A DNA stretch of 64,000 nucleotides. Source: Eucommia ulmoides (lineage: Eukaryota; Streptophyta; Magnoliopsida; Garryales; Eucommiaceae). The notes beneath the pieces were generated by a model. The model saw nothing but the letters and a program-made list of their open reading frames with translations. It made no database searches and had not been told where the DNA came from. Made by a program: the position numbers and the translations under genes. Shown in pieces: positions 44,189 through 56,947 of this stretch. Each line of letters starts with the position of its first letter. The first letter of the stretch is position 1. The DNA lies in the NCBI GenBank assembly GCA_016647705.1, contig CM028326.1, forward strand, positions 48,189,285 through 48,253,284. The letters are read 5' to 3'.

Positions 44189-45679
44189 TGATAGGTGTGA
44201 AAAACCTATCTATTTCTAAATCGGATTTGTTAGTTTTCAAGCGTTTTAGTTATATTTAATTATGTTTTAGTGTGTTTTAGTGTAGAACAGGTGAAAGGAC
44301 GTTAAAGGGCGATAAACAAGTGAAAACGGTAGAGAAACGGTGAGCAAAATGTGCAAAACAGGGTTTCGGTAAATGAAGACCACCGCCTAGGTGGAAAAGA
44401 GGCAGAATGTTGGAGTGCTAAAGGGCTGAATCACCGCCTAGGTGAGAAAAGATCAGAATGATATGACAGCAGCCACCGCCTAGGCGGAGAAACCACCGCC
44501 TAGGCGAAGATCCGACAAAAACTTAACCGACTTAAGTCCACTGCCTAAGCAGTGAACCACCGCTTAGGCAGTGACACTCTGCACAAAAATATCTATTTTC
44601 AGATATTTTCAAGATATTTTCCAAATCCCTCCTTTTAACCCTTTTCTCCACCAAACCTCAGAGGGCCTGAGACGTGAGAGGAGGCTCCGGTTGACATCTT
44701 GAGAGCTCTCCTTCCAATTTAGTTAGGTTTAGGTAATTTAGAAAGTAGATTAGATTAGTTTAGGAGGTGTTCTTGGCCAATCCTTGAAGAGATAGAAGAG
44801 GAAGTTCATCAACGGAGAAGAGGAAGCCTAGGAGGATTGTTCTTTAGCGAAAGTGGACTACTCCACTTTGAGATTTGGATTTTCTTCCCATGTTTCCATA
44901 TTTTTATTTAATATTTATTGTTGATGATGATGATCTCCTCTTGATTTAATGTTGTATTCGCTAAGAACATGTTAGTGTAATTTAGAGATTAGTATGGGAA
45001 AGGTGTAGTTTTGTAAATACTCGTTTGGTTTAATATACGTTTCTTTAACGGTTGTTGCTTTTAAGTCCGATTGTGTTTATCGTTTGATGAAGATCCTAAT
45101 ATGCTTGTAATGGTATTAGGGTTGTATTTGAGAAACTAGGGTTTGACACTCGGGAGAGGTAACCCTAGATTCGAACTAGGGTAAACACATCGTTACGACC
45201 TAACTACCCGGGAGAGCATTAGTTAGTGTGCAATCGATGACGTTGGGTCAAGACTCATGTGGCCTAGAGTTGTTAATACATTGAGGGAGACCTCTTCGTC
45301 AACATGAAGTCGCGTATTCCCTCGTCTTACACTCGGAAGAGGTGGTGGAGGAGTTTACGAATCGAGATTGTCGGATACCTAAACTCCGTTATTGTTAACT
45401 AAACGAAATCGAACGTGTATTAAGTGAACAAAATCAATCCCTAATTAATAAACTTAGTTGGAATTAACCCACTAATTGTAGTTTAGCTTATTTTAATTTC
45501 AATCCATGTCTTCCGTCGTCAGGATAACATGAGACTACGTCAATTGCGGTATTCAATTCAATTATTTACACTTTTCTCTGTGGGAACGATATCCGATCTT
45601 CAATGATCCACTATATTAAAAATTTAGACCTCGTGTACTTGTGAGCGTAAGTAGGTGTGCACATTTCGCGCCCCTACTA
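44189..45679 (+). repeat. E3 3' LTR
   Basis: 1491 bp, nearly the same as the 5' LTR; palindrome cluster 44379-44577 with better kept copies such as CCACCGCCTAGGCGG near 44471-44506. Ends CCCTACTA. Confidence 0.92.
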
Positions 45680-45684
45680 GTGAC

Positions 45685-45997
45685 ACAGACTCAGACTCTC
45701 CAAACAATCTCCTCCTATCGTGGCCTATCAACAGCTTGGGGCCTGAGATTCCATACTTTGCTATTCTGTTCTAAAATATTCTCTTGGAACTCCAGTCTGA
45801 CATCATAGAGAGGAAATTAAGGAGGACTCATATCATATTCACATTCCCGAGTTTTGTCGTAACGAGGGTCCCCGCTACCAATCACAAGGCACATCAGTCA
45901 CCCCCAGGTTTTCTTACAATGTTTTTCCATCAATTAGATCCTAGTTTCTACTTCCCCATTCATTCCTGGGTTTAGATTGTTTATAAGGAGTTCAGTT
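45685..45997. other. Sequence between E3 and R3 LTR B
   Basis: Continuation of the E3 target site. An open plus frame of 63 codons (45784-45975) is not recognised. Confidence 0.4.
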
Positions 45998-47080
45998 TGT
46001 TGAGGCACCCCAGATTTTGTCAATGGATGAAGTAAAGATTAGGAAGAATAGGAAACAACTTTTATTCTGGCCTCTCTAAGTCTTCCAAATCTGTTCATTT
46101 TGAAAATAATTTTTCAAGGGCTTCTCTAGGCATCAGTTTTGAATAACTTCTTCGGCTGTGTATTTTTTTTTAAATGGAGTCACCACCTACCATGGTGTTA
46201 AATGGTGTGCTAGGTCACCGAGAGTTTTAAAAATTTAATTTTACTTGGAAATAGCTCGTGTTTTAACTTCCTAAAGGTCTATGTACCAGAGATGTTCTTT
46301 AAGTGTGGGGGGTAGTTATGCTTAAGGAAGGTTTTATGCACCGTAAGACACCTGTTCGTGAATGGTACCTTAGTCTAAATGAATATTCACTGCTAAACAA
46401 TACCCAAGTAAATTTCTTTCGTTTACTTGATAGAAACAATTCTATTTTTTAAAAGTTATCCCCATTTTTATATATTTTTTATGTGATTGATGCTGGTAAA
46501 TGGTTTAACTATCTATGTGCAACTACAACTAAAGCAGATTGAAATGAAAATATTTTTTGTATTTTTTGAAGTAATGAAAAGTAGTAAACTACACTAATCT
46601 AGGTAGCAACAACCCAATAACAGTTTATAATAGGCCGAAATGTAAATGGCCAAACTTTATAAAGGCTTCCTACATATCCTTGTTTTCACAGGGAATTAGG
46701 TCGACATATAGTTCCAACATGCAAGCCATACTAAATGAAATGTTTTTGTCTTTTTAAGAGACAGAACCTTATATAGGTTGTCTACATATAATTTTTTCAC
46801 ATGGAATCAGGTCGACATGTAGTTCCAACATGCAAATTAGACTAAATTATTTGGATATGTGATCAAACCCATAAGTGGGTTGCCTACGTACCTTAGATTA
46901 ATGAGAATTAGGTCATCACGTAGTTCATTTATATAAGGTTATATATTGTTGGTTAGTTTTAATTTATTTTAGTTATTAAACAATACATGAATCATAACAT
47001 GATATGTACATAGCCTCTTTGATTTTGTCAAGAACAGATTAATCGAACTCTTTTATTTTGGTTAAATTAGTATTAGTATG

Positions 47081-49689
47081 TGTCACACCCCAAACCTTGA
47101 GGTCATGAATCAGGCCCCGATACGGCCAACTTAAGTAGTTAACTGATAACCCAATTCTCATTTTCCTTATTCCTTGATCCTTAATTTTATTTAATTACCT
47201 AATCTTGCTAGGTGAGTTCCTTTCTAGGATCGATTTTTTTTACAGTTACCAAGTATGCCTAGTAGATGTTACTAATTAATTAAACACTTGATTATACCAT
47301 GGGGATATTATATAATAAAAACTAACTAAATTATTGGATTGGGCCTCTATATCATCTGTAGAACCCTTTGCTGCATTAACAAACATGTAGTTGATAAAGT
47401 TTACAAACAAACCAACAATCCAAATGTTTGGGTCCTATATGGCCCATTATTACATTCCATGCTTGAAATAAAAAGGTCTATGGTAAAAAAAAGTACCAAA
47501 ATGATCCAAATACACAAATGCTAGAAACTTGATAAAGCGCACTTTTAGACCGGAGTTCACTTTTGCTCACTATCTTGTGCACTACTTGAGGATAGGAGGA
47601 AAAAATAGGGGGTGAGCTCAAAGTGTTCAGTAGGAAACCGATCTATTTTCTTACCTTTTTTCTAATTTTTATAGAACATACATGATTATATAAAAATATA
47701 ATATCTTGGCTGGAACTTTTTAAATAAAACAATATATAATACACACACATCATAATAAAATATACACTTATAAGATTCAAGTAGAAAAATTTAAAACACA
47801 TACACAATAAGTGTATTACTGCTATATCTAGTGACCGAATCGAACCATTGGGAATCTATACCATCCAATGATATACACATGTAACCTAGAGTATCCCCCA
47901 CGTGGATTTAAGGATTTGTATCCAAGGTCAGCTCCATGGTGACCTAATCTCCTCGATCCTCACATGATATCATCGCAATACCACCTAGCCAGATATATTT
48001 AACACACAAGTATATATTTCTCTTATACTACCGGATTTGGCTAAAATTCAACTTTTTACCATAAATCCAATTTCATTTGAAAACAAATTTGTATAAATAA
48101 GCACACAAGAATATATACATATAATGCATGCTCAAAACACATGAGAGAATAAATAGAATTCCATACATTGAGATACTGGTGATCACCTAACAATCTCGAA
48201 TCACCCTACTTCAGCTCACTCGGCTACCGAAAGAAAAATTAAATATCATTTTATTAACATCATCACTTTATGCGTGTACCCTTAATATCCTATTATTTTT
48301 TAAGGAGGTATAATGTGTTATAAGAGAAATTTACTGTGACCAATCAGGTTTCCCACTCGTTTTACCATAGTTGAAAATCTTGTTGTGTTATTTTAATATT
48401 TTTCTATGAAAATAGACATCTCACTTCGAATCTCCAAATTTTGACTTTTCTACATTTTGTTATGATTTTTTGAAGTTCAATAAACACTGCTGTCAGAATC
48501 TTACGGGATTATATCAAGCTACATTTCGGGGTCTATTAGTTTACCATATAAAGTTCAAAACACAACATATAATAGCTCATTGATTCAGTCTAGTTTCATT
48601 TGCAATAAGTTTCATATTTTTTCTAATTTTTCTATGAATTGTTATGAATTTTTGAAGACAAGTTGTTCAGATGAACCGAGTGCAAAATTTGAAACTTCCA
48701 GATTCGGTTCTTCATTTCTTTTTGACACCCAATGCTCTTACACAAAGTTTTTTTACTTTCCTTAGTCCTAGAGTTCATCTAAAACCAATATAAAACATTT
48801 ATAATTCATTTAAGTTTCATTTACATCATGGTTTTCATAGAGTTTCTCCCAAAATCGAAAATAACAAAGTTAAAGTTCTTAATCATATTACAAAAAGAAA
48901 ATCAGATTTTATGCATAGTGATTTCCCCCCAAATATCATGTTTAATTCAACCTAACAAACTCATACATGACCTAATCCAAGTTTTACTTGGTTTAATACA
49001 GTTATACTTTACATCTTAACCTTTAGAATTATTAAAATTTGTGTTACAACTCCTAGTAAAATTTCAAGATTTAGGACCTTACCAAATTTTGAACTTAATC
49101 CTCACTAAGACTTGATTTTAGTGGTGGATTCTCTAAAATGTATTGCTCCAAACCTATCAAGACCCTCCTTCTCCCTTTTTCTCTCCCTCAATCACCCTCT
49201 TTCCTACTCTTATTTTCTTCTTCTTATCTTTACTTCTCTTTGGTTCTTGCCCTTTCAGGTTTCATCTAGAGATTTTTTCTTCTTCTTGAAATAGGTAGGG
49301 TCTTGGATCATGGGTTATGGATACTAATACTTAAGTTAGTGAGTATGGATCTTAACTTGGATATTGGGTTATCTCAAAACTAATTTTGGGATTTTCTAAT
49401 ACAACTTGAGCTCTAACTCTTTATATTGGGTTCTATAATCTATTAATTTTTGTATCTTTTATTTTTGGTATTTTTAAAATAGTATTCAATGGTTAAAATG
49501 TACACTTTGGGCCAAAAATCATATGCGCAAACCATAGTGGACCATTTGATTATTTAATATTAAGTTAATTCTATTAATTTGGCACCTAAATTTTGTCATT
49601 TTCACTAGAGAATTTTAATTGAATCGATTTTTTTATTTAATTTATCTCACAACTTTATAATTCTAATTTCTAAAATTGAGAATGTTATA
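47081..49689. mobile_element. Candidate solo LTR of another family inside R3 LTR B
   Basis: Comparison with the other R3 LTRs shows 47000-49760 contains about 2.6 kb absent elsewhere. The insert begins TGTCACACCCC and ends AATGTTATA, flanked by GTATG (47076-47080) and GTGTG (49690-49694), 4 of 5 identical. No coding region is recognised, so a solo LTR is the simplest reading. Confidence 0.55.
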
Positions 49690-49864
49690 GTGTGTGAGTT
49701 GTTAGTTAGAAAAAGAAAAGAAATACCATATATCTATATATATGCTAGTCCTACTCATAACTAAGAAAAACATGAAGGTTTTTGAAGAAGAACCACACAT
49801 ATCTCTGAAGGAATAGAGGCCATTATTTTTTCCCGAGTTTTTAGCCACAACGGTCTGTCAGTAT

Positions 49865-49885
49865 TGTGTGTGTGTGTGTGTGTGT
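49865..49885. repeat. (GT)n microsatellite in R3 LTR B
   Basis: About ten GT units at the same LTR position where the other R3 LTRs have (GT)n/(TA)n. Confidence 0.9.
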
Positions 49886-52087
49886 ATAGGTTCCAGTCTA
49901 CTAGCCTGAAGACTTGGTGCAAGGTTGTGATCCTGGCATTTAGTAGAAAGTAAATCAGCTATTAATAGTTGTATCGTTAGTATAAACTATTAGTAAAGAG
50001 TTGGTTTAAAGTGTTCATGAGAGAATCGTAGAGATTATACACAACTCATGGTGTGATAGGTGTTTTGTTTGAATCCTCACATGTTCTTTACATGTTCTCA
50101 GATGATTTGGGTCCTCACATGTTCTTCATATTTTCCTAGATGTTATTGATATGATTTTGTATGATATTGACATGGTTTGATGATTATAACAAAAATTAAA
50201 TTTTTTTTCCTTGATGATGGATCATGTGTGTTACATACATGAATTTAAAGCATAGATACTACATGACTCTACTATATACAAGCAAGATATATGAAATTAA
50301 GACAAGATAAAAGGATGTTCAAGACACATACCTAGTTTAGGGGAGTGATCTTTCCCTAAACAAGTAAGCTTCTTATCCTTCTTGATTTTCTTGGCTTGAA
50401 CTCAATCGATCACCGTCAACTTCTTGAGTTCTTACTCCAAGAACCTCACGGACACCCTTTGGGACCTAATTTTAGAAGAATAATGGTGTTCTATTCAAGA
50501 GAATTCCTTGAGCATCTTAGTATCCACGAGAGTTGCTCGAGTTTAGAGGGATAAGCTAGGGTTCTAAGTCTTGAAAAAAATGAAAACATGCACCCTATAT
50601 TTATAGGCCAGGGGCCTGCTCATTCAACCATGCTTAGTCCATTCCACTCCTTTCCTTAAATACTATTTGTCCTAGGGAACATTCTCTCTTGTCTTGATCT
50701 TGATCACCTTTGGACGAATTTTAAGGATAGTATAGGATTCTCAAAGATTTGGTAATGATTACCAAATATTTTCCAAGATTTTTGTAATGATTGGCAATCA
50801 TTACACTCCCTTGAATGTAATTGGTTGCACATGGGTGCGTTAATGGCAAAAGGTGATTCTTCCAGTTCAAATTAGGGGCTAAGTACTGGATAGTTTCACA
50901 ATTTCGGTTTGGTTGCCATTACTATTTTCAAGGCACAATGTATTTGATCTCAATGAGTCATTTTTCTTTTGTTTCTTTATGGGGTTTTATGACTTGGTGG
51001 GAACTCATTCGATTGGTTTTGGAATGAACTGACTTAGATTGCCTTGTGATCAATAGTTATATTTCAAGGGTTTTAGTTAACCCTATCATATTTTGATGAA
51101 AATATATTGATTCATTACATCCACCCATTCTATGTCATCCCAATAAAAAAATTATTTATTGGATTTGCATTAAATATTTTGGCTAGGTAGGAAACCGGAT
51201 TAGTTTGGTTTCGATAACGGGTAGTCAAATTTTGGGGATTTCGATTAAAACTAAGATATTTTATTCAAAATGTCTACACCCTTGAATTTGGCCTATCCAA
51301 GTCATTCCATTAATTTAATTCTTGATGGGATATACATTTAATGTACATTAAATGCCTAACTTAGATGGCAAACCGAATCAGTTTAGCTTCAATAACGGTT
51401 GGTCACCACCTAAGTGCTTTGGTTTCATTTATTAGGTAAAAGTATAGAGAATATATAGGGGTTTCTAGGCCATTTAAATTCTTATTTTGGATCCTTTTAA
51501 TTATGGGTTGGGCCCATGATTCATTGGGCCTTGATGGTTGGGTCAAAACAACTTGGATTTATGTAAATCCAAACGAAGCCGAAATCTTTAATACTTTGGT
51601 AATTTAGGACTTCTAATGGAATTTAAAAGCCTTTATAATGTTATTTTGGATTTTATCTTGGTATTATTTGATGTATTATGAATAATTGGAATAATGTTTG
51701 TTCGTGTTAAACAGACAAAATCTAGTAATAGTAAATGTTTCCAGCTCAAGGTAGGTAACCGAGGTAAATTATTGAAATATCCTATAATTGAATGGTAGAG
51801 ACTAATTTTTATTCATATTCAAGGTTATTTAATGAAAACCAACCTTTAATAATGTCATTTTAGACCCCCTGAAATTATAGAATTTTTAAGGTTCGCCCGA
51901 AACTTTTACTTGGTTGAATTCAGTATAATTTAAAAGTTTTTGTGTTTTCTTATGTTTTTCTTATTTTTATGTATTACATAGTGTGATCCAAGGTATAAAT
52001 TTATTCCCGTTAAACCTAAGTTTAAAGTTTATCTGAACTTGTACTTGATTCAACATTAAACGGGTAGGACAAAATGCGGTGTCTACA

Positions 52088-52101
52088 ACTGCCCCTCTTT
52101 A
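52088..52101 (-). other. R3 polypurine tract
   Basis: The minus strand reads TAAAGAGGGGCAGT immediately before TGTAGACACC of LTR B. Confidence 0.72.
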
Positions 52102-52239
52102 TCATGCAAGTTTACTCGTAATGACAAAAAAGGAGACACTAACATTTTTTTCGGCTAGACATGAAATATAAATACATGTAATTAAATTAACTAAACAAAG
52201 TCCAGAGCATTTAACATTGCTTCTTTTACCCTACGAGAG

Positions 52240-53515
52240 CAGTAAAGATTTTCTAAAGGACGGTGACATGCCTAATCCTTGAGGAAATATGATTAGGATG
52301 ATGATCAATTGATCTTACCATGATTTGGATTCCTAAATAATGACCAATGATTAATCCTAGAAGACTTAGTAAGGACGATGATCGATCACTCATACCGATG
52401 ACTATATATTATACTCCTATAGAATGATCAGCAATCAAACCTATAGGACTTATTGAGGATGAAACTTTGTTTAAGCCCTTCCAATGACTATATATTTTAC
52501 TCGTAAAGGATTCCCAACAATCAATCCTATAGGACTTATTGAGGACAACAATTTGTACGATCCCTTCCGAGCATTACACTGTACTCCTAAAGGATGACCA
52601 ATGATCTATCCAATAGGACTTTGTGAGGATGACACTCTGTACGAGCCCTCTCAATAATTATACTACTAGTCCTAAAGGATGACCAACGATCTATCCTATA
52701 GGACTTAACGGGGATGACATTATGTTTAAGCCCTCCTGAGCATTATACTACAACTCTTAAAGGATGGCCAATGATTTATTCTATAGGACTTGGTGAGGAC
52801 AACATTTTGTATGGGCCCTCCCAAGCATTGAACTATACCTTAGACCGATGTCACGTTACGTGGTCCTAAAGGTCTTCGTGAGAACGATAGTATGTATGAG
52901 CCTTGCTGAGCATTACACTACTATACCTTAGAATGGTGTCATATTACCTGGTTTTAAAGGTCTTCGTGAGGATGAAATTTTGTATGATCCCCTCCTCCCT
53001 GAGCATTATACTACTAATCCTAAAGGATGACCAAGGATCTATCCCATAGTACTTGGTGAGGAGGACTTTTTGTACGAGCCCTCCCGAGCATTATACTACA
53101 CCTTAGAATGATGTCATATTACTGATCCTAAAGGTTTTCGTGAGGATGACACTTTGTCCAATCCCCCTCTCCTCGAGCATTACACGACTAATCCTAAAGG
53201 ATGACAAATGATTTATCCAATGGACTTGGTGAGGATGACGCTCTGTACAAGCTCTTCTGAGCATTACACTACTGTACCATAGAACAATGTCTATTACCTG
53301 GTTTTAAAGGTCTTGACGAGAATGACACTCTATACGATCCCCCTCGAGCGTTACACTACTATACCGTAGAATGGTGTCCATTACCAGGTTCTAAAGGTTT
53401 TGGTGTGGACGACACTCTGTACGAGCCCTCCTGAGTATTATAGTACATGTTCCTAAAGGATGACATACGGTTAGTCCTATAGGATGTAGACAAGATGACA
53501 CTCAATCATCGACTC
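52240..53515. repeat. 85-bp tandem repeat array in R3 3' internal region
   Basis: A unit with CCTAAAGGATGACCAATGAT, CCTATAGGACTTGGTGAGGA and GACACTCTGTACGAGCCCTC recurs at about 85-bp steps (for example 52585, 52670, 52755). A second version containing CCTTAGAATGGTGTCATATT alternates from about 52837 on. Roughly 15 units. The sequence is non-coding. Confidence 0.85.
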
Positions 53516-54100
53516 TTGGTTGTGACCGTATCTAAAGTGTTCTCCTACATATCTCAAATTAATAAGAATCAGGTCACATATAGTTCTAACTGATAAAGTA
53601 AATCAATATTTGGTGGAATGGTTCTGGGTTAAAGAAACTAATTTCGGGGTGTCTATTCAGTTTGAGACTAAGATCGACGTTTATCTTCGTGAGTTGGATT
53701 GACCGAACCCCATTAGGGCGCCTACATATCACAAACTTAACTAAGAATCAGGTTAAATATAGTTCAGACACATGGTTTAATCATTTGGAGGAAAATGTTC
53801 TTAGTTAGAGAAACCAATTCCTGGGTCGTCATATTAATACATGATTGAAAATGACTAAGAGAATTCACACGGGTGAAGACCTTCTAGGAAACTCAACACC
53901 TAGTGGAGTTTCTTGGCCACATCTTTCCTGGGACTACCGACAAGGACTAGAAAACTTCCGGGGGAAAAACTTTAACCTCAGATAAGATGCCCCCCAATCG
54001 GAGGCTAGGGCATGATGATGCTTATTTATTTCTAGGGATTGTGGACTTTTAGTTTTGAATTTTGATCTTTACATTCATTATGATTGGTGTGAGTCTTATA
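53516..54100. other. R3 3' internal region with CCTACATATC/GAATCAGGTC repeats
   Basis: Words like CCTACATATCTCAAATTAAT followed by GAATCAGGTCACATATAGTT recur near 53545, 53725 and 54330, and also inside R3 LTRs (23170, 28275, 46650, 46880). No gene. Confidence 0.6.
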
Positions 54101-54290
54101 TCAAGAAACCCTACAGAGAAATCTGATATAATGTGCCCCATCTCTAGCTAGGGAGACTCCTATCACTAAAGCTCAATAGAGAAACCAAATATAATGTGCC
54201 CCAGCTCTAACTGGGGCAAATCACCGGATCTCAATAGAGAAATCGGATATAATGTGCCCCAGCTCTAGTTAGGGCATATGACTATTTCCC
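54100..54290. repeat. About 60-bp triplicated repeat
   Basis: AGAGAAATC...ATATAATGTGCCCCAGCTCTA...GGGGCA occurs three times in a row, start to start about 60 bp. Confidence 0.8.
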
Positions 54291-55270
54291 GTGCATTCAA
54301 AGGATACAACAAAGCCTACTTGGGTTGCCCTTATATCCTAAATTGATCATGTGATTACAATGTTTAATTTAGTCTGGAAACCCCGTTGGGTTGTTTATGT
54401 ATATTAATACTAGAGAATTACCAAGCATGGACTAAAAAAAAAAGACAACTTAATTTGAAATGAACATATCACTAACATAACACATATAATTAACATCAAC
54501 ACATACAATAAATCAATTTTTCTACTTAGATAACTCTCAAATGTTTTTAGTGATGGATGCTGGTGGATGGTGGGAACTACTTTCACTTGAAAAATCCATT
54601 AATTATGTAAATTAATGAGGCCAGACATATAATTAGTTAAACTTCAAATTAATTGATTAAAATTAATTGATCCTATCAGTAACCATAACACAAAATAATA
54701 GAAAATTGTGTGTTATACTTGCAAAATCCAACAGATGCCAATAGAAAATACCATACTTTCATATACGTGAAAGAGAATCATTAAAGATAGAAAAAACCCA
54801 TCTACATATTACCATATTATCGATGGTTCAAATAAAATATAACACATTTCCAAAAAAACAAGGATTTTAAAATTGCAATATTTTTATAATGGTATAATCA
54901 ATCACCTTTTTTTTTATTTTGTTGTTTGAGCATGCATCTAAGAATGGCAAAAAATCAATATCATTTTTCTTCTTGAGCTTCTATTTCCTTCTTCACTTTC
55001 CTCCGAAAAGTCAGCCTCACAAATTAATATTAATGGAGACTGAGAAGGCATAACTGCCACTTTTGTTGAATCATTCTTCAATATGTATCAATTATCAATT
55101 ACATCGAATAGATCAGGTAAGAGCCAGCTTAAAAAAATAAAAAATATTTCCACTTCTGCCAGCTAAAAAGAACACCAACTATAATTTTCATTTTTCACAG
55201 TTTGTTTTAGCATCAACACCTATTTTTGAATTCTTGGGAATAAAATTTCAATTAAACACCGCAAGAGTTA
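54291..55270. other. No gene recognised
   Basis: AT-rich sequence between the R3 internal region and the 450-bp array. Confidence 0.45.
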
Positions 55271-55280
55271 AAGAGGTAGA

Positions 55281-56850
55281 CAGTAACCAAAACCTACAAT
55301 AAAATAATAGTAAAAAAAACAAAAGTTGTATGAAAAAGTTAGGTTTTCCAATGAATTGGATTCTAATGATCTTGATGTAGAACTCAAACAATTGAGTGCT
55401 TAGAATGAAAAAATTGAAGGTAGATGGCATATAAATAAACAATAAACAAACACAATCAAAGAGAACAAAAAGACTAAATAGAAATACTAAACAAATGCCA
55501 TCAAAGAGAACAAAAACACTAAACAAACACATTCCTGTTCCAAGTTTTATTAGAACAGAAACACTAAACAAATATTAGGGTTGAGATTATCAAAATTAGG
55601 GTAGATGTTCGATATACCTAACATTTTTGAAATTTGGGAGAAATAGAGAGAAATTCTTGAAATTGAAGCTACTGGTTCAAGCATTAGCAAAAATATTAGT
55701 TAAACAGTAACCAAACCTGCAATAAAAGGAAAAAAAAAAGTGATAAGAAAAAAGTTAGGTTTCCCAATGAAATGGATTCTAATGATCTTAATGCAGAACT
55801 CATAAAATTGATTGCTAGAACAAAAAATTGATGGCAAAATTGAAGGTAGATGACATCTAATAAACACTAAACAAATGTCATCAAAGAGAACAGAAACACA
55901 AAATAGAAACACTAAATAAACGCATTCCTGTTCCAAGTTTTCTGAGAACAAAAACACTAAACAAACACCATCTAAATAAACACTAAACAAAAACATTGAA
56001 CAAACACATTCCTATTCCAAGTTTTATTAGAACAGAACACTAAACAAAAATTAAGGTCGAGATTATCAAAATTAGGTTTGAGGCTCAACATACCTAAAAT
56101 TTCTAAAATTTGGGAGAAATAGATAGAGAAATTCCTAAAATCAAAGCTACTTGTTCAAGCATTAACAAAAATATTAGATAAATAGTAACCAAAATCTAAA
56201 ATAAAAGAACAGTAAAGAAAGTGATAATAAAAAAGTTAGGTTTCCTAATGAATTGGATACTAATGATTTTGATGCAGAACTCAAAAAATTGAGTGATTAG
56301 AACGAAAATTTGAAGGAAAAATTGAAGGTAGATGCCATCTAAATAAACACTAAACAAATGCCATCAAAGAGAACGGAAACACTGAAGAAACGCCATCTAA
56401 ATGAACACTAAATAAACGCCATCAAAGAGAATATAAACACTAAACAAAAATACTAAACAAACACATTCATGTTTCGAGTTTTATGAGAACAAAAATACTA
56501 AATAGAAATTCGGGTTGAGATTATCAAAATTAGGGTTGAGGAACATACCTAAAATTTCTGAAATTTGGGAGAAATATAGAGAAATTCCTGAAATCAAACC
56601 CACTTATTCAAGCATTAACAAAAATATTAGATAATCAGTAACCAAAACTTGCAATAAAATAACATTAAAAAAATAATAAGAAAAAGCTAGGCATCCCAAT
56701 GAATTGGATTCTAATGATCTTGAAGCAAAACTCGGAAAATTGAGTGCTTAGAATGAAAAATTGAAAGCAAAATTGAAGGTAGATGGCATCTAAATAAACA
56801 CTAAGAAATGTAATCAAAGAGAACAGAAACACTAACAATCCAAACCATGG
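55281..56850. repeat. Tandem array of about 450-bp units
   Basis: Units beginning CAGTAACCAAAAC start at 55281, 55706, 56183 and 56635 (steps 425, 477, 452). Each contains TTAGGTTTCCCAATGAATTGG, ATTCTAATGATCTTGATGCA and ATTTGGGAGAAATAGAGAG, plus a variable number of short subunits around CATCAAAGAGAACAGAAACA and CACTAAACAAACG. Length differences arise from the subunits. Minus-strand frames of about 100 codons are by-products of the array. Confidence 0.85.
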
Positions 56851-56947
56851 TTGTTCTGCAAATGGATAGAAGAAATGAAAAAATCTAGATTAAGGCATTC
56901 TAAATCTAAAAAAATTAGATATTAAATAAAGAAAAAATAAACAGATC

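Larger units (their letters stand above)
38165..45679 (+). mobile_element. E3: complete pol-less E-family LTR element
   Basis: 7515 bp with perfect target duplications GTGAC at 38160-38164 and 45680-45684. 5' LTR 38165-39620, PBS 39627-39643, two further PBS-like motifs, internal palindrome cluster 40427-40735, TATA-like box 40743-40754, 5' UTR intron 40997-41354, env-like ORF 41358-42494, 3' UTR, polypurine tract 44174-44188, 3' LTR 44189-45679. Lacks gag and pol. LTR ends are inverted: TGATAGG...CCTATCA. Confidence 0.94.
45998..52087 (-). repeat. R3 LTR B, minus orientation, interrupted by a candidate solo LTR
   Basis: On the minus strand it starts TGTAGACACC at 52087 and ends GGGGTGCCTCAACA at 45998, a TG...CA LTR. 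Collinear with 22532-30513 once inserts are removed. It contains a TATA box on the minus strand (50594-50608) and a (GT)n tract (49865-49885). Preceded on the minus strand by a polypurine tract, so this is a 3' LTR. Confidence 0.78.

Noticed and set aside
55248..55996. Hydrophobic minus-strand ORFs of about 100 codons as membrane proteins
   Set aside because: They lie in the 450-bp tandem array; the frames repeat with the units and are AT-composition artefacts.
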